The notes: generated by a model from the letters alone, not told the origin. DNA of 64,000 nucleotides from Thiobacillus sp. (GCA_030680405.1 JAUXVT010000066.1:32996-96995); one strand, 5' to 3'. Numbered from the stretch's first letter, positions 16,585 to 26,830 are shown. A program made the numbers and translations.

Positions 16585-17916
16585 TTAAACACAGGTCACT
16601 TCGGGCAATGCCTCTGCACTGGCATTGAGGCCGCGAACGTCAATCTGGCCGGTGACGGCGGCGGAAATCAGCGCGGTGCGACGTTCTTGCAGCAGATCGA
16701 TGGCGCGCTGGGCTTCAGCGGTGAGGGCGTCGAAGCGCTCCACTTCACTTTCCAAGAATGCGGCGATTTCGGCCTGCTCTGTTTGTGGCGGTGATGGGAT
16801 CACGAATGAGCGAATCTCCTCGACGTTGATACGCTTGAATGTCGAGCCAATCATCATATTGGCAAGCTGCAGGATGATGATGGGGGAGCGAATGACGTGC
16901 TGAAGGTAGTCAGATGAGTATTTCGGGGAGAGCTTTCGGAGCAGGACTACGTCTTGTCCCATCGCAAATCGCGGATGATCGGCGTTTACCTGAGCAACTT
17001 CACCAACGGTGGCATTCCGAGAGAAAATCAGGTCACCGAGAAGCGGACACCGGCCGCCTTCAATTAGCGACGCATAGAAATACTCAGTCGTGCATTTGGC
17101 ATTCTCCAGTGCAACCCAGCGGCTCTGAACTTCACGAATACTGGCGAGTGGAATTCCATCATCTACGAATTCAGCAGTAACGTGTTTACAGTCGGTTACG
17201 CTCCAGTAGCGCTTTAACGGGCCGACCTCCCAATGCTCCGGCACATCATCTCCCAGCCATTCGATGCCGGAAGGCTTCATGGGGGCATCTGGGTTCAGAC
17301 CTTGGGTGACGGCGTGGGAGATGACGGCCTGGCGTTTTTCTTTCAGCAGCTCCATCAGCCGCCGCTGCTCTGCCACCAGCTCATCAATCTTCGCCGTCTC
17401 GCGGTCGAGGAAGGCGGCGATTTGGGTTTGCTCTGCGAGGGGTGGCATCCCAAGCAAGATGTTGCGCATCTCTGCGTAGTTCGTGCTCCAAAGATCGGCG
17501 ACGATGCCTTTGCCATTCCGATAAAACTCTTCCTGGAACGGCTGGCAGCGAAGGAGGTGATGAACGAACGGCGTGTGCACCTGTTCCTGTGGTTTCAAGA
17601 CCGTGCAGATCAACGACACCGAGCCATCAAGTTCCGACGCACCGGCAGAGCCTTTCCTGTCAGATCGACTGTTGATCACGAAGTCGCCCTTTAAAACCTT
17701 CTTTCGATTGTCGCTGTCGTCCGATTTGGCCGCGGTATCAAGTTGCGGAACGATACCGTACTTGGTTACGGAAAGGGCCGGAAAGTCCTTGTCGCTTGCC
17801 TTCTCGCGCCGCTCACTAAAGTAGTACCCGATTCGCTTCAAGTCCCAGTGCCCCGGCACCGCCCCCAGCCACTCCACACCGCTGTCCTTGTAATTCGGGT
17901 AGCGCGGGAAGCTCAT
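16585..17916 (-). CDS. hsdS: Type I restriction-modification specificity subunit (system 1)
   Basis: A 443-aa HsdS with two target recognition domains, each followed by a conserved helix: '[40 protein letters not shown]' in the middle and '[40 protein letters not shown]' near the end. The two half-sites sit in the order TRD1-helix-TRD2-helix, defining a bipartite target. ATG overlaps the hsdM stop by 4 bp. Full length and intact. Confidence 0.94.
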   Translation of the reverse strand: MSFPRYPNYKDSGVEWLGAVPGHWDLKRIGYYFSERREKASDKDFPALSVTKYGIVPQLDTAAKSDDSDNRKKVLKGDFVINSRSDRKGSAGASELDGSVSLICTVLKPQEQVHTPFVHHLLRCQPFQEEFYRNGKGIVADLWSTNYAEMRNILLGMPPLAEQTQIAAFLDRETAKIDELVAEQRRLMELLKEKRQAVISHAVTQGLNPDAPMKPSGIEWLGDDVPEHWEVGPLKRYWSVTDCKHVTAEFVDDGIPLASIREVQSRWVALENAKCTTEYFYASLIEGGRCPLLGDLIFSRNATVGEVAQVNADHPRFAMGQDVVLLRKLSPKYSSDYLQHVIRSPIIILQLANMMIGSTFKRINVEEIRSFVIPSPPQTEQAEIAAFLESEVERFDALTAEAQRAIDLLQERRTALISAAVTGQIDVRGLNASAEALPEVTCV

Positions 17917-19655
17917 GCCGACAGCCCGCCAATCATGGTCAGAATGCGATCGGTGACGCCTTTCAGCTCAGCATCGATCACGCTCAGCGGGCGCGGCGGC
18001 TTGAAGACGTAGAAGTGCCGATTGAACGGAATTTCATAGCCGACCTTGGTCTTCTCGTGGTCGATCCACGCATCCGGTGCATGGGGCAGGACTTCGCGTT
18101 TGAAGTAGGTGTCCACGTCCTCACTGAGAGGCACATTTTCCGTATCGCGCAGAGCGGAATCCGGCACGGGCTTGCCCTTGCCTTTGCCCTTGGTGGCCAG
18201 CACGATTTTGCCATCCGCGTCGCGCTCGGGGCGCTCGTCGGTGATGGTGCGGTAGCCGAAGTCCTCGTTCTTGAAAATTCGGCTGATGGGCACGCCGTCG
18301 CGGGTGAATTCCTCGAACTGGCCAAACAGGCGGGTGATGTCCTCGATGTGCTCCGGGCTGAGTTCCTTGCGTTTGCTGCCCAGGCTCTTGCGCATTTTTT
18401 GCCAGAAGCTACTGGCGTCGATCAACTGCACCTTACCTTTGCGAGCAGCGGGCTTGCGGTTGCTGACGATCCAGACATAGGTGCTGATGCCGGTGTTGTA
18501 GAACATGTCGGTGGGCAGGCCGATGATGGCCTCGACCAGATCGTTCTCCAGCATGTAGCGGCGAATCTCGCTCTCGCCGGAGCCGGCGCCACCAGTGAAC
18601 AGCGGTGAGCCATTGAGCACGATGCCGAAGCGGCTGCCGCCATCGGCGGCGGGCCGCATCTTGGAAACGAGGTGCAGCAGAAAGAGCAGCGAGCCATCGC
18701 TGACGCGCGGCAGGCCGGGGCCAAAGCGGCCATTGAAGCCCATCTGCTCGAATTCCTTGCGGATGATGGCTTCGATCTTTTTCCATTCCACGCCGAAGGG
18801 CGGATTGGAGAGCATGTAGTCGAAGAGTTTGCCGAGCAGGCCGTCAGCGGAGAGGGTGTTGCCAAAGATGATGTTGGCAATGTCCTGCCCCTTGATCAGC
18901 ATGTCGGCCTTGCAGATGGCGTAGGACTCGGGGTTCAGTTCCTGCCCATACATGACCAGTCGGGCGTCGGGGTTGAGGCTGGCAAGGTGCTCACCGGCCA
19001 CGCTCAACATGCCGCCGGTGCCGGCGGTGGGGTCGTAGAGCGAGCGCACCACGCCGGGCTTGGTTAGCGCGGCGTCGTCCTCGATGAACAGGAGATTCAC
19101 CATGAGCCGGATAACCTCGCGCGGGGTGAAGTGCTCCCCGGCCGTCTCATTCGAGAGTTCGGCAAACTTGCGGATCAGCTCCTCGAACACGGTGCCCATC
19201 TCTTCATTGCTGACGGCATCGGGGTGAAGGTCGATATTGGCGAACTTCTCGGTGACGAGGTAGAGCAGCCCGGACTTGGCCAGCTTGTCGATCTGGGTGT
19301 GAAATTCGAAGCTCTCGAAGATGTCGCGCACGGCGGGCGAGAAAGCCTGCATGTAGGCACGCAGGTTTTCGCCAATGTGATCCTGGTCGCCCATGAGCTT
19401 CTTCAGGTCGAGCGGCGAGGTGTTGTAGAAGAGCTGCTTGGACGCCCGCAGCAGGAAGGGCTCAGGATTGATCCCGGCCTTCTCGCGCTTAGCCAGTTCG
19501 GCCAGCACAGCAGGCTTGGTGGCTTCCAGCACGCAGTCAAGGCGGCGCAGCACGGTGAACGGGAGAATGACCTTGCCGTATTCCGATTGCTTGTAGTCGC
19601 CGCGCAGAAGATCGGCGACGGACCAGATGAAGGAGGAAAGGTTGGGGTTGGCCAT
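17913..19655 (-). CDS. hsdM: Type I restriction-modification methyltransferase (system 1)
   Basis: A 580-aa N6-adenine methyltransferase. It has an N-terminal HsdM_N helical domain ([20 protein letters not shown]), the SAM-binding motif I 'DPTAGTGGM' and catalytic motif IV 'NPPF'. It methylates the host copy of the HsdS-defined site. First gene of the system 1 operon, overlapping hsdS by 4 bp. The promoter should lie in the 420-bp gap upstream (19656-20076). Confidence 0.95.
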   Translation of the reverse strand: MANPNLSSFIWSVADLLRGDYKQSEYGKVILPFTVLRRLDCVLEATKPAVLAELAKREKAGINPEPFLLRASKQLFYNTSPLDLKKLMGDQDHIGENLRAYMQAFSPAVRDIFESFEFHTQIDKLAKSGLLYLVTEKFANIDLHPDAVSNEEMGTVFEELIRKFAELSNETAGEHFTPREVIRLMVNLLFIEDDAALTKPGVVRSLYDPTAGTGGMLSVAGEHLASLNPDARLVMYGQELNPESYAICKADMLIKGQDIANIIFGNTLSADGLLGKLFDYMLSNPPFGVEWKKIEAIIRKEFEQMGFNGRFGPGLPRVSDGSLLFLLHLVSKMRPAADGGSRFGIVLNGSPLFTGGAGSGESEIRRYMLENDLVEAIIGLPTDMFYNTGISTYVWIVSNRKPAARKGKVQLIDASSFWQKMRKSLGSKRKELSPEHIEDITRLFGQFEEFTRDGVPISRIFKNEDFGYRTITDERPERDADGKIVLATKGKGKGKPVPDSALRDTENVPLSEDVDTYFKREVLPHAPDAWIDHEKTKVGYEIPFNRHFYVFKPPRPLSVIDAELKGVTDRILTMIGGLSA

Positions 19656-20076
19656 TTGTGGGAATAAGTGTCGAGTGGCGAATGATGCAATGGGTGGACA
19701 TGTGGCTGCCCCTGACCCCGGAGTATCTTTGACACCGGCGTTTTGGGCAATGCCGCGTTCATTTTCACCTTCCAGAGGGAGGCCGCATCAACTGGACGTG
19801 GCCAGTGATGGCTTTTGCTGCGGAGTCGACGATCAAGCAGCATGCGGTGAATGATCGCTAATGGCCACTATGCATGGCTCAACATGACGCCTCATTTTGG
19901 ACTGACAGGCTGAGCACTCGGTACGTCCGGTCTTCGGCCGCTGACAATCAGGCTTCGGAAGATCGCATCTCGACCGAAGCAGATCATCGTGGCGGAATGA
20001 TTGTTACGGTCAATGACCGCTTTCGGGAGTAATCGTGGGGCGATTGGAGAATCACGCTTCAGATCAGTGCTAGCTT
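19656..20076. other. Intergenic region upstream of hsdM with repeat-like DNA
   Basis: No convincing gene. It must hold the hsdM promoter. Around 19915-20036 there are motifs such as GTCCGGTCTTCGGCCG and GGTCAATGACCGCTTTCGGG of the kind seen in the dispersed repeats at 11665 and 47297; this copy is too diverged to be sure. Confidence 0.4.
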
Positions 20077-22653
20077 CTAGAAATAAGGATCAGCCGAAAT
20101 ATCGTTCGTCGCACCGAGCGTGAATAACTCCGGCTTGATCCCTGTGCCTGTCAGGGCAGCCGAGAACTCCTCAAATTTGCGCCGCAATGCCGGGCTGTCT
20201 GCTTCCATGACCGCGATCATCGCTATATCGGGTCGTAGCTTCGCCATTGTCTGTGCAAGTCTTGCTGGGTCTTTGAACTGGCGTTCAGACTGCTTTACTT
20301 CGCACATGCGGACGATGCCGTCATCAATCATTGTCAAGTCGATGTCAGTCTCCTGTCGCCCCGCTTCGGCAGCATCTTGATCGAAAAATATGTCGAGCGG
20401 CCCTTCAAACCAGAAAGAGTCAGTACTGTGCCTCTGAAACTGGCTTAGTACCCAGAACAATGGCCCTATGCCATAGCGCTGCAAAGCCTCGCGGAGGAAA
20501 CCATTGAGTCGGAATTGCCAAGCCCTGTCGACCGGTGCGGGCTGAACGTCGTGGCATACCTCGCATACGATGTCCGGTCTGAGATCCGCGATGGCAATCC
20601 AGCTCCGATGCAGGCATTTCCGGCATTTATGCTCATAGCCTTGATGCAGGACACCGAGGTTACAGAGATTACTTACAGACTCCCGAAGAGAACCTATCCG
20701 CCAGCGATCTTCCTCGGCTGGATCATGCTTTCCTCCTTGAGGAGGTGGATGCGCAGCGTCGAAGCGGCCAGCCAGCGCCTTGAAGTCGGTCTCAAATTTG
20801 CGCCAGTCCAACGAGCGAACCGTCATTCGCTCTGCGTCCGACTCCTGAAGAACGATGTCAGATAGTGTGTCCAGTTGATCTGCGTTTGCGAGGTCTAGAG
20901 GGCGGGTCCCTATGCGTCGTAGGAGCTTCACCTTCATGCGATCCTGGCGCACATCGGTCCTTTGATCGGTCGCTCCGTAGTCCTCTAGCTGTTTGCGCCA
21001 GAACTCATGTAGCAGTACGGACCGTGCCATGTTGATGTCCCCGAAAAGCTGATAGACACCCCAAAAATAGCGGCCCGCGTTCGATCGGCGCGCCTCATGG
21101 CAGAGCTGGGGCAAAGTCAGCCTGTTACCGAAGCGTTCAAAGGGTGGCCAGTCCCGCCCCCGCTTAAGGGCGACTACAATCGCATCGTAATCAGCCGGCA
21201 GTGTAATCTTCGGAAGAGTGGCGTTTGCCACGGTGAAGAGCGTAAGGAGCCCGCCAGCCGACACACGCGGCCCCACGACTTCGCCATGAGGCTCGGTAAG
21301 CTGGTAGTGCGGGCGAAACGCCTGGGTAACACGCAGCCGGCGCGGCAGCCGCCAGCGATGGCGCACGTTTGAATAAGGCGAATGATCCACCGTCCGCTCA
21401 ATGTCTAGATCAACAGCCCAAGCACCGGAGGATGGGCTGATTAGTGGGGACGGAACATGCCGCATGTGCTCGGGCTGTAGTGAGGTCGGACGGAGCTCGT
21501 TGCCAACCGAGAAGAATTCTGACCAAAGATTTGGCGATCGAAAACCATGCGTTCCCACCGTGAAGAGTGCGTCTTCAATCGTCCGAGCCTCTGGCACGCA
21601 TTCAGTGACGGAAGCTACGTGCTCATAGCTAAACATGATCCAGATTTGGCCCTGTCGCATCTGCTCGGCAAGTGGCGCAAGCTCTTCTGCACTCAAGCTC
21701 ACCGAACGGAGCGTTGCACTGTAAGGCCCGTTTCCACCGCCTCCATTCACATAGTTCCGTCGATTCAAGAAGCCGCGAAGTGCCTCGACGAAGACTGGAT
21801 CATCGAACTTTGCGCGCGGTATGCAAATATCGACGTCACCACCATCGCGCCATGGTGGCATCAGGGCACGCGCATTCCAGTAGAGAATACGATCAGCAAC
21901 GGTATCACCGACGACAATGTTAAAACTGTTACTCCAGCGGTGGGATCGCAGATCGAGGCGCGGCGTAAGTTGCGCCGATAGTTGGGCCACTCCCAGTATC
22001 CGCCGGTTGGCCGTCATTTTCGTTAGCAGGGCACTAATATCCGACACTGTCGCTTCCGCATCGTGGATATACCGCTGTCTCGGCTGCAATTCGTCATCCG
22101 CAACAACCAGGAGCATGGATCCGAAATCCGCGAGAACTGTGCGCATCGAGTTCCGTAGCTCTGCCGAAGCGAACCCAAAGCTATCAGCAAGAAAGCGATC
22201 GCTTTCCATGCGCCCCATTGATCCGACGAGTTGCACCCCGCGTGTACCATCAATTGCGCCCGGTGCCCCTGCTAGTGGCAGCAGAGTTCCGACGGCAAGT
22301 GGAGGGATTGATGGGCTCGGTCGATAAATCACGTGCTCGTTGTCCCGGCCACTCCAATGGTGCTGGAGTGCAGATGGATAGACGGTTTCGTGCAGCTCTT
22401 GCTGCTTCTCCGAAGTCAGATCGACGTAGGAGTAAATCAAATCGGGGTCAAATGACGCCAGCCAAGGCATATATGCAGGCAACGGCTCGCCGTTCGCACA
22501 AGGAACGATAAGAGAAAATCGTCCGCCCCAGATCGAAAAGGAATAGCCGAATATCGCATCTAGTATTGGATGCGATGCCTCATCAAGATCAACGAAAAAA
22601 GCCAGCCGGATACACCTAGCCCGGGTAAGCACCTGTGTCTGTATTTTTTCCAA
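20077..22653 (-). CDS. Large PD-(D/E)XK nuclease-like protein with zinc ribbon, unknown system
   Basis: An 858-aa protein starting with TTG at 22653 behind AGGGGG. The first 550 residues match no family I recognise. Near the C-terminus there is a zinc ribbon, CRKC and CEVC (Cys about 677, 680, 697, 700), then a restriction-endonuclease-like core: 'GPLDIFFDQD', 'ETDIDLTMIDDG' and 'VRMCEVKQSER' (Glu785-Val-Lys787 preceded by acidic residues). That is the D-(E/Q)xK arrangement of PD-(D/E)XK nucleases. It stands alone between the restriction operon and a replication-like gene within the island, so a single-gene defence or restriction function is a reasonable guess. No helicase or ATPase motif seen. 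Confidence 0.75.
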   Translation of the reverse strand: MEKIQTQVLTRARCIRLAFFVDLDEASHPILDAIFGYSFSIWGGRFSLIVPCANGEPLPAYMPWLASFDPDLIYSYVDLTSEKQQELHETVYPSALQHHWSGRDNEHVIYRPSPSIPPLAVGTLLPLAGAPGAIDGTRGVQLVGSMGRMESDRFLADSFGFASAELRNSMRTVLADFGSMLLVVADDELQPRQRYIHDAEATVSDISALLTKMTANRRILGVAQLSAQLTPRLDLRSHRWSNSFNIVVGDTVADRILYWNARALMPPWRDGGDVDICIPRAKFDDPVFVEALRGFLNRRNYVNGGGGNGPYSATLRSVSLSAEELAPLAEQMRQGQIWIMFSYEHVASVTECVPEARTIEDALFTVGTHGFRSPNLWSEFFSVGNELRPTSLQPEHMRHVPSPLISPSSGAWAVDLDIERTVDHSPYSNVRHRWRLPRRLRVTQAFRPHYQLTEPHGEVVGPRVSAGGLLTLFTVANATLPKITLPADYDAIVVALKRGRDWPPFERFGNRLTLPQLCHEARRSNAGRYFWGVYQLFGDINMARSVLLHEFWRKQLEDYGATDQRTDVRQDRMKVKLLRRIGTRPLDLANADQLDTLSDIVLQESDAERMTVRSLDWRKFETDFKALAGRFDAAHPPPQGGKHDPAEEDRWRIGSLRESVSNLCNLGVLHQGYEHKCRKCLHRSWIAIADLRPDIVCEVCHDVQPAPVDRAWQFRLNGFLREALQRYGIGPLFWVLSQFQRHSTDSFWFEGPLDIFFDQDAAEAGRQETDIDLTMIDDGIVRMCEVKQSERQFKDPARLAQTMAKLRPDIAMIAVMEADSPALRRKFEEFSAALTGTGIKPELFTLGATNDISADPYF

Positions 22654-22968
22654 TTTAAGCCCCCTAAGAGAAGCTTACATCGTCAAGTATCAGTCGTCTC
22701 GCAACATGGTTTTCGCCGGCCCCCTAAAGCCATTGTCAAAGAGGGAATAACATTCCCGGTTGTCCTTGCGAATGCCAGCATATGAGTAGGCTTGACGATC
22801 GGCGGAGCGAAGGTCTGGTTTGGCCGATTATGTAGAGCTCCACATAAGGCCGAGAAACAGACGGATGTGGTTATTGTTTGGCCGGAAAGCCGGTGTCTTG
22901 CAGCATCCCCAGCGTCAGCAACTAGTCTGCTGCTCATCCGGTGAACGCTAGCACCGATGGGGGTTTTG
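22654..22968. other. Divergent intergenic region with a short palindrome
   Basis: Separates the 858-aa gene (minus) from the replication-like gene (plus). It contains the perfect inverted repeat GGGAAT-AAC-ATTCCC at 22743-22757, a possible operator. Nothing else recognised. Confidence 0.4.
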
Positions 22969-24066
22969 ATGGCTCAAACGTTGTGTGTTTGTCAGCATAA
23001 AGATCGACGGGTTTCAGCGGAATTCGCAATATGCTTAATTAGTCCACCAAATCAACTTGCAAACACTCCCGACAAGAGCGAACCTCATTTTCGTTTCGGC
23101 ATTGGAAGGGATGTAAGGTTGAAAGGTATTTTTCTCGTCTCAGCCGAATTTGAGGCACTGCACGGTGCCGGTCCACTTTCTGCATTCGCCTACTTGTGGC
23201 TGCGAACTTGGGTCGACATCCGAACGGGGGTTGTTGGGCTGTCGCGCCCAATATCGCTTGCAATGATCCGGGACTATTGTGAGACCCATGTTCCCAAGGG
23301 GGCAGGCGTTCATATTGTGCAGGCCAGCGAGCGCAATGTTCGTACTGCGCTGGCATCCCTGGAACGAGCCGGCTTGATCCGTCGACTCCCCGGTGACCGG
23401 TTAATCTTTCGTTTGCTCCTCGCTCAGCTACTCCCGCTCGCCCAAAACAAACCTGACGCGAAACTGACAGGCAAATTCAACGTGGTATCCGACGCAGTGA
23501 ATAACCCAGTCGAGGCCGTGACGAGTACGGGATGTGCTGCACCTGGATACGCGATCTCGACCCGCAACCAGCGGGTCATGAGACGCCTAAACCCGACACA
23601 CATCAGAGATCGGAGATACCCACCATCACACACGGCAGCGGCATCTACAGCGCCTTGTATGGCAAGCGCCACCCCTGTCGCTGCTGAGGATGAGCGACAA
23701 CTGGCTATTGCCGTGTTGCTGAATGAGCATGGCGTGGTGGCCGGGCCGAACCATCCTGTCGTTCGGGAGTGGTTGGTCAATGGCGTCATGGATGCGGATC
23801 TGCTAACCGCCATCTCGTTGGCCAAGAAAGCTCGCGAGGAAGCGGGAAGCGTGCAACCGATCAACCTTGGCTTCATCCGCGCTAAGCTCAATAGGGTCAT
23901 AGGCCAGGAGAAGCAGAGCGGGACATGGTGGGCATCGATTCCCACTATGGAGGCCCGAGCACAGGAGTTAAAAATTCCTGGTGCTCGTCCAGGTGAATCA
24001 ATGGATGAGTTCAAGGCGCGGATATGGGCGGCGCAATCATCCAACCACCAGTCGCCAAGGGTTTAG
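22969..24066 (+). CDS. Replication-initiator-like winged-helix protein
   Basis: Up to 365 aa from ATG 22969. The first 50 residues look atypical; sequence of a family character starts around 'GIFLVSAEFEALHGAGPLSAFAYLWLRTWVD', so a TTG at 23119 (behind GAAGGG) may be the real start. A winged-helix region follows (SERNVRTALASLERAGLIRRL). The C-terminus has 'WWASIPTMEARAQELKIPGARPGESMDEFKARI', a tail I associate with uncharacterised island and prophage replication proteins. It overlaps the convergent GIY-YIG-DUF4357 gene by 4 bp. Replication role is an inference. Confidence 0.6.
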   Translation: MAQTLCVCQHKDRRVSAEFAICLISPPNQLANTPDKSEPHFRFGIGRDVRLKGIFLVSAEFEALHGAGPLSAFAYLWLRTWVDIRTGVVGLSRPISLAMIRDYCETHVPKGAGVHIVQASERNVRTALASLERAGLIRRLPGDRLIFRLLLAQLLPLAQNKPDAKLTGKFNVVSDAVNNPVEAVTSTGCAAPGYAISTRNQRVMRRLNPTHIRDRRYPPSHTAAASTAPCMASATPVAAEDERQLAIAVLLNEHGVVAGPNHPVVREWLVNGVMDADLLTAISLAKKAREEAGSVQPINLGFIRAKLNRVIGQEKQSGTWWASIPTMEARAQELKIPGARPGESMDEFKARIWAAQSSNHQSPRV

Positions 24067-25046
24067 ATAGGCAGGTTGGTTTGAGTGCCCGTGGAGCCAG
24101 CGATTAAGCCAGCACGTTTGTCACTCTCCCAATCCGAGTATAGGGTGCCATTTTCCAGCTTCCACGCTGTTCTCCCGCTGGTTGGCGATCCACACACAAC
24201 ACCCGCAGCGGCAGAGGGGGAGCGAAACGCGCAATCCTCCTGGAAAACCAACACCCCATTGGATTCGACTAACACGCCATTGTCCTTGAGTTGCTCGCGT
24301 AGCTTCTTGATGCCAGGTGAGAGTGAATCGGCCTCAGTTACCTTGGCTGCTGAATGCTTGCGGACGATCCATTCGCCGCTTTGGCCCGATTCTACGGCCT
24401 TTGCGTCAAACCCTTTCCCGGAAAATCGGAACTCTGGGCTGTCCTTGGAGGATTGGTCAAGGTTGGGAGACTGAGTGATTTGCTTCCCGATGGTTGGCTT
24501 GAATAAGGAGCACCCCAGTGCTCGCGTCAAGGTATGGGTATCGCGGACGAACCTCAGCATGGTTGATTCGGCAGCGATAGGTAACTTGGGAACTTTTGTT
24601 TGCTTTGCACCATTGGTTAACTTGGTATTAGCCAACTTCCAGAGCGGATTGTTACTGGCGTCAACCATCAACTTGGCTTCGGCGAAGCGAACGTGAGCCT
24701 TGGTAAGGTAGTCGTCGCTGCTGACCAGCACAATTGTGTCCAGCCAATATTCCTTTGAGCCTTTACCTTTGTCGTCGCTCATGTGGAAGTTCAACCGTGT
24801 TCGTACATCTTCAGACTCGCCAATGTACGCAATGTTTTGCATCTGGCCATCTTCCCCATAGAGGACATAGACCCCGGGCCGGGAAATTTGGTCACCATAT
24901 TTCTGCAGTACCTGCCCATACAGACTCTTGTGGAAGGCGTAGGCTTTGATCGATGCTCCTCCAATTTCAGCTATGCGAATGCCGCTGGGATCGCCACCAG
25001 GTAAAAACATCGTGAGTTGAGTCGCGCTCGAATTAATATCGGCCAT
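24063..25046 (-). CDS. GIY-YIG nuclease family protein with DUF4357
   Basis: A 327-aa protein from ATG 25046, chosen for the AGGA 7 nt upstream; an in-frame ATG at 25076 adds ten residues. The N-terminal third holds a GIY-YIG domain: 'GVYVLYGEDGQMQNIAYIGESEDVRTRLNFH' with catalytic-type Arg, then 'HVRFAEAKLMVDA' supplying the Glu. The C-terminus (CAFRSPSAAAGVVCGSPTSGRTAWKLENG) is a DUF4357 domain. Members of this architecture are widespread in defence islands. It diverges from an XRE regulator gene across an 89-bp region carrying two palindromes. Confidence 0.82.
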   Translation of the reverse strand: MADINSSATQLTMFLPGGDPSGIRIAEIGGASIKAYAFHKSLYGQVLQKYGDQISRPGVYVLYGEDGQMQNIAYIGESEDVRTRLNFHMSDDKGKGSKEYWLDTIVLVSSDDYLTKAHVRFAEAKLMVDASNNPLWKLANTKLTNGAKQTKVPKLPIAAESTMLRFVRDTHTLTRALGCSLFKPTIGKQITQSPNLDQSSKDSPEFRFSGKGFDAKAVESGQSGEWIVRKHSAAKVTEADSLSPGIKKLREQLKDNGVLVESNGVLVFQEDCAFRSPSAAAGVVCGSPTSGRTAWKLENGTLYSDWESDKRAGLIAGSTGTQTNLPI

Positions 25047-25056
25047 CTCCGGATCC

Positions 25057-25106
25057 TGTCTGATAGACAACAACATTCCATGTTAATGCCTGCCAGACTT
25101 TGTCTG
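25057..25106. promoter_or_regulatory. Paired palindromic operator candidates between GIY-YIG and XRE genes
   Basis: TGTCT-GAT-AGACA at 25057-25069 and CAGAC-TTT-GTCTG at 25094-25106, both perfect 5-3-5 inverted repeats built on the same AGAC/GTCT half-site, centres 37 bp apart. Their place in the divergent promoter region of an XRE gene suggests binding sites for that regulator, controlling both directions. Confidence 0.5.
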
Positions 25107-25135
25107 CAAGGCAATCTCTGCCGGAGAATTTGCCT

Positions 25136-25498
25136 ATGGAGATTGGACAGGTAATCTGCGCACTCCGAAAGGAGCGCAAATTGACTCAGGAAGAGGTGGC
25201 CTTGTCTGCCGGGACAGATGCTGGCTATTTGTCGCGCATTGAGCGCGGCAATAGGCTTCCGTCTATTCCGCTGTTCGAAAACATCGCCAGTGCTCTTGGG
25301 ACCAGGCCATCAATAATCTTTGCGGTGGCTGAAGGAGTTGCATTTCCAGATAGCTCGACAACCGAGCGAATCACTGGCTTCGACCTGGATCTGTCTGAAG
25401 ATGCCATTAGGCTGAGGCAAGAGTTTCGCGGGCTAACAAATACAAATCAGCGGATTGCAGTTGAACTGCTCCGCGCTTTGAAGCGAACACAAGCCTGA
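25136..25498 (+). CDS. XRE family transcriptional regulator
   Basis: A 120-aa protein. ATG 25136 is preceded by GGAG at suitable spacing. Residues 1 to about 62 are a canonical lambda-repressor-type HTH: 'IGQVICALRKERKLTQEEVALSAGTDAGYLSRIERGNRLPSIPLFENIASALG'. The C-terminal 60 residues are acidic to neutral and probably dimerise. It likely represses itself and the divergent GIY-YIG-DUF4357 gene through the palindromes upstream. Confidence 0.88.
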   Translation: MEIGQVICALRKERKLTQEEVALSAGTDAGYLSRIERGNRLPSIPLFENIASALGTRPSIIFAVAEGVAFPDSSTTERITGFDLDLSEDAIRLRQEFRGLTNTNQRIAVELLRALKRTQA

Positions 25499-25557
25499 TT
25501 GAGCAAACGGGAAAGCCAGATCGGAATGGCTAGAAAACCTACGCTTTCGACTCGGAT

Positions 25558-26523
25558 TCAATACATCTTCAGTACTTTCCTGATTTCCTCTTGAATCGCA
25601 TCGCGCAGATTTTTGGGCGCCAGCACTTCGACATGGTGTCCATGTCGCAAGATATCCATGCTGAGTTCGGTCGGATCGGCATAGGGCACTTCCAGTAGGA
25701 ACCGGCCATCCGCTTCCAGCCGGCCTATTTGGTCTGGATGCCATTCCTCATCCGCTACCCATTTGGCGGCGGCGGCGGAGAATCGCAGCACAGCCCTTTG
25801 TGTTGGCTGGCCACCATAAATCCCGTAGCTACCAGCAAATGCGGCATCCAGTCGCGCCTTGGCCACCGGCTTGGCGGCCTTGGTAAGTAGCTCAATCTGC
25901 TGCAGCGCATCGACCGAGAAACGGCGCAGGTCCTTGCGTGCATGGCACCACGCTTCCAGATACCAATTGTTTCGATAAAAAGTCAGCCGCTGGGGTGAGA
26001 GTTCGCGTTCTGTATGCTGATCCGAGGTGCGGTTGAAGTGGAGCACCTGGATGCGTTGGCGTCCCAGGGTGGCGCGAGACACCACGGCAAAATGTGCCGA
26101 GTTTTTGCGACGCATGCCGATCTTCGCCAGCCGAATGCGTTCGGCGATCTCTCCGAATGGCCGACCGCCATGCCCGACAATCGCTTCCAGGCGTGATAGC
26201 AGTGGCCCGATGTGCGGTGCCAGCAGGCCGGGCTCCAGGTCGGAGAGGAGTTGATGCATGGTCATTAGTGCGTGCGTCTCGTCACCGCTGAACCAAAGCC
26301 CTGGGAGTTCATATTTGGGACCGATGTTCGGCTCGGCGAAACGATAGCCTTCAGCCTCCCGGTCGAAAATGATTGGCGCGTTGAAGCGGTCTCGCAAATA
26401 AAGCAGATCGCGCTTCAATGTCGCCCAGGACACACCCAATGCGCCAAGAAGAGCCTGTCGACTCATCACCCCGTGTTTGGTGAGCAGTTGATCTACGCGG
26501 TAAAAACGCTCGGTTCGGTTCAT
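25558..26523 (-). CDS. WYL-domain transcriptional regulator
   Basis: A 321-aa protein from ATG 26523 (MNRTERFYRVDQLLTKHG). It has an N-terminal winged helix (MSRQALLGALGVSWATLKRDLLYLRDRF), a central WYL domain ('LSPQRLTFYRNNWYLEAWCHARKDLRRFSVDALQQIELL', where the usual WYL is NWYL) and a WCX-like C-terminus. WYL regulators often control phage-defence loci in response to nucleic acid or nucleotide ligands. It diverges from the 107-aa and Nudix-fusion genes and is likely their repressor. Confidence 0.88.
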   Translation of the reverse strand: MNRTERFYRVDQLLTKHGVMSRQALLGALGVSWATLKRDLLYLRDRFNAPIIFDREAEGYRFAEPNIGPKYELPGLWFSGDETHALMTMHQLLSDLEPGLLAPHIGPLLSRLEAIVGHGGRPFGEIAERIRLAKIGMRRKNSAHFAVVSRATLGRQRIQVLHFNRTSDQHTERELSPQRLTFYRNNWYLEAWCHARKDLRRFSVDALQQIELLTKAAKPVAKARLDAAFAGSYGIYGGQPTQRAVLRFSAAAAKWVADEEWHPDQIGRLEADGRFLLEVPYADPTELSMDILRHGHHVEVLAPKNLRDAIQEEIRKVLKMY

Positions 26524-26830
26524 CGTAAAACTCAGCAAGCAGTAGAAATGGGGCTCACTAATTGAGCCCGGCTCATGGCAAGCTACCATAACTGCAAGCA
26601 TCCGAGCCATCACAAGGCATTCTGGAGACGCCCGAACTGGATTAATCAGATGGGGGCGATAGGTGACGACAGTCACTTCATCGAGGGTTGCCTGGACGCT
26701 GCGGCACAGGATTTCGTGATGGCGCACTCCAGTAACTGGGCACCAGCAATGCCCGGACTACTACCAGGCCCTCGAGACCAGCATCGGCAGGCTCATAACA
26801 ATCAATCAGCATTAATCCAGGAGAGACAGC
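26524..26830. promoter_or_regulatory. Divergent promoter region of the WYL/Nudix locus
   Basis: A 307-bp gap between divergent genes, without a credible ORF. It should contain both promoters and the WYL regulator's operator. An AGGAGAG ribosome-binding site at about 26819 precedes the 107-aa gene. No clear palindrome stands out. Confidence 0.4.

Noticed and set aside
20120..22511. Several plus-strand ORFs opposite the 858-aa gene
   Set aside because: Short, overlapping and motif-free; the minus frame is continuous with a zinc ribbon and nuclease core.
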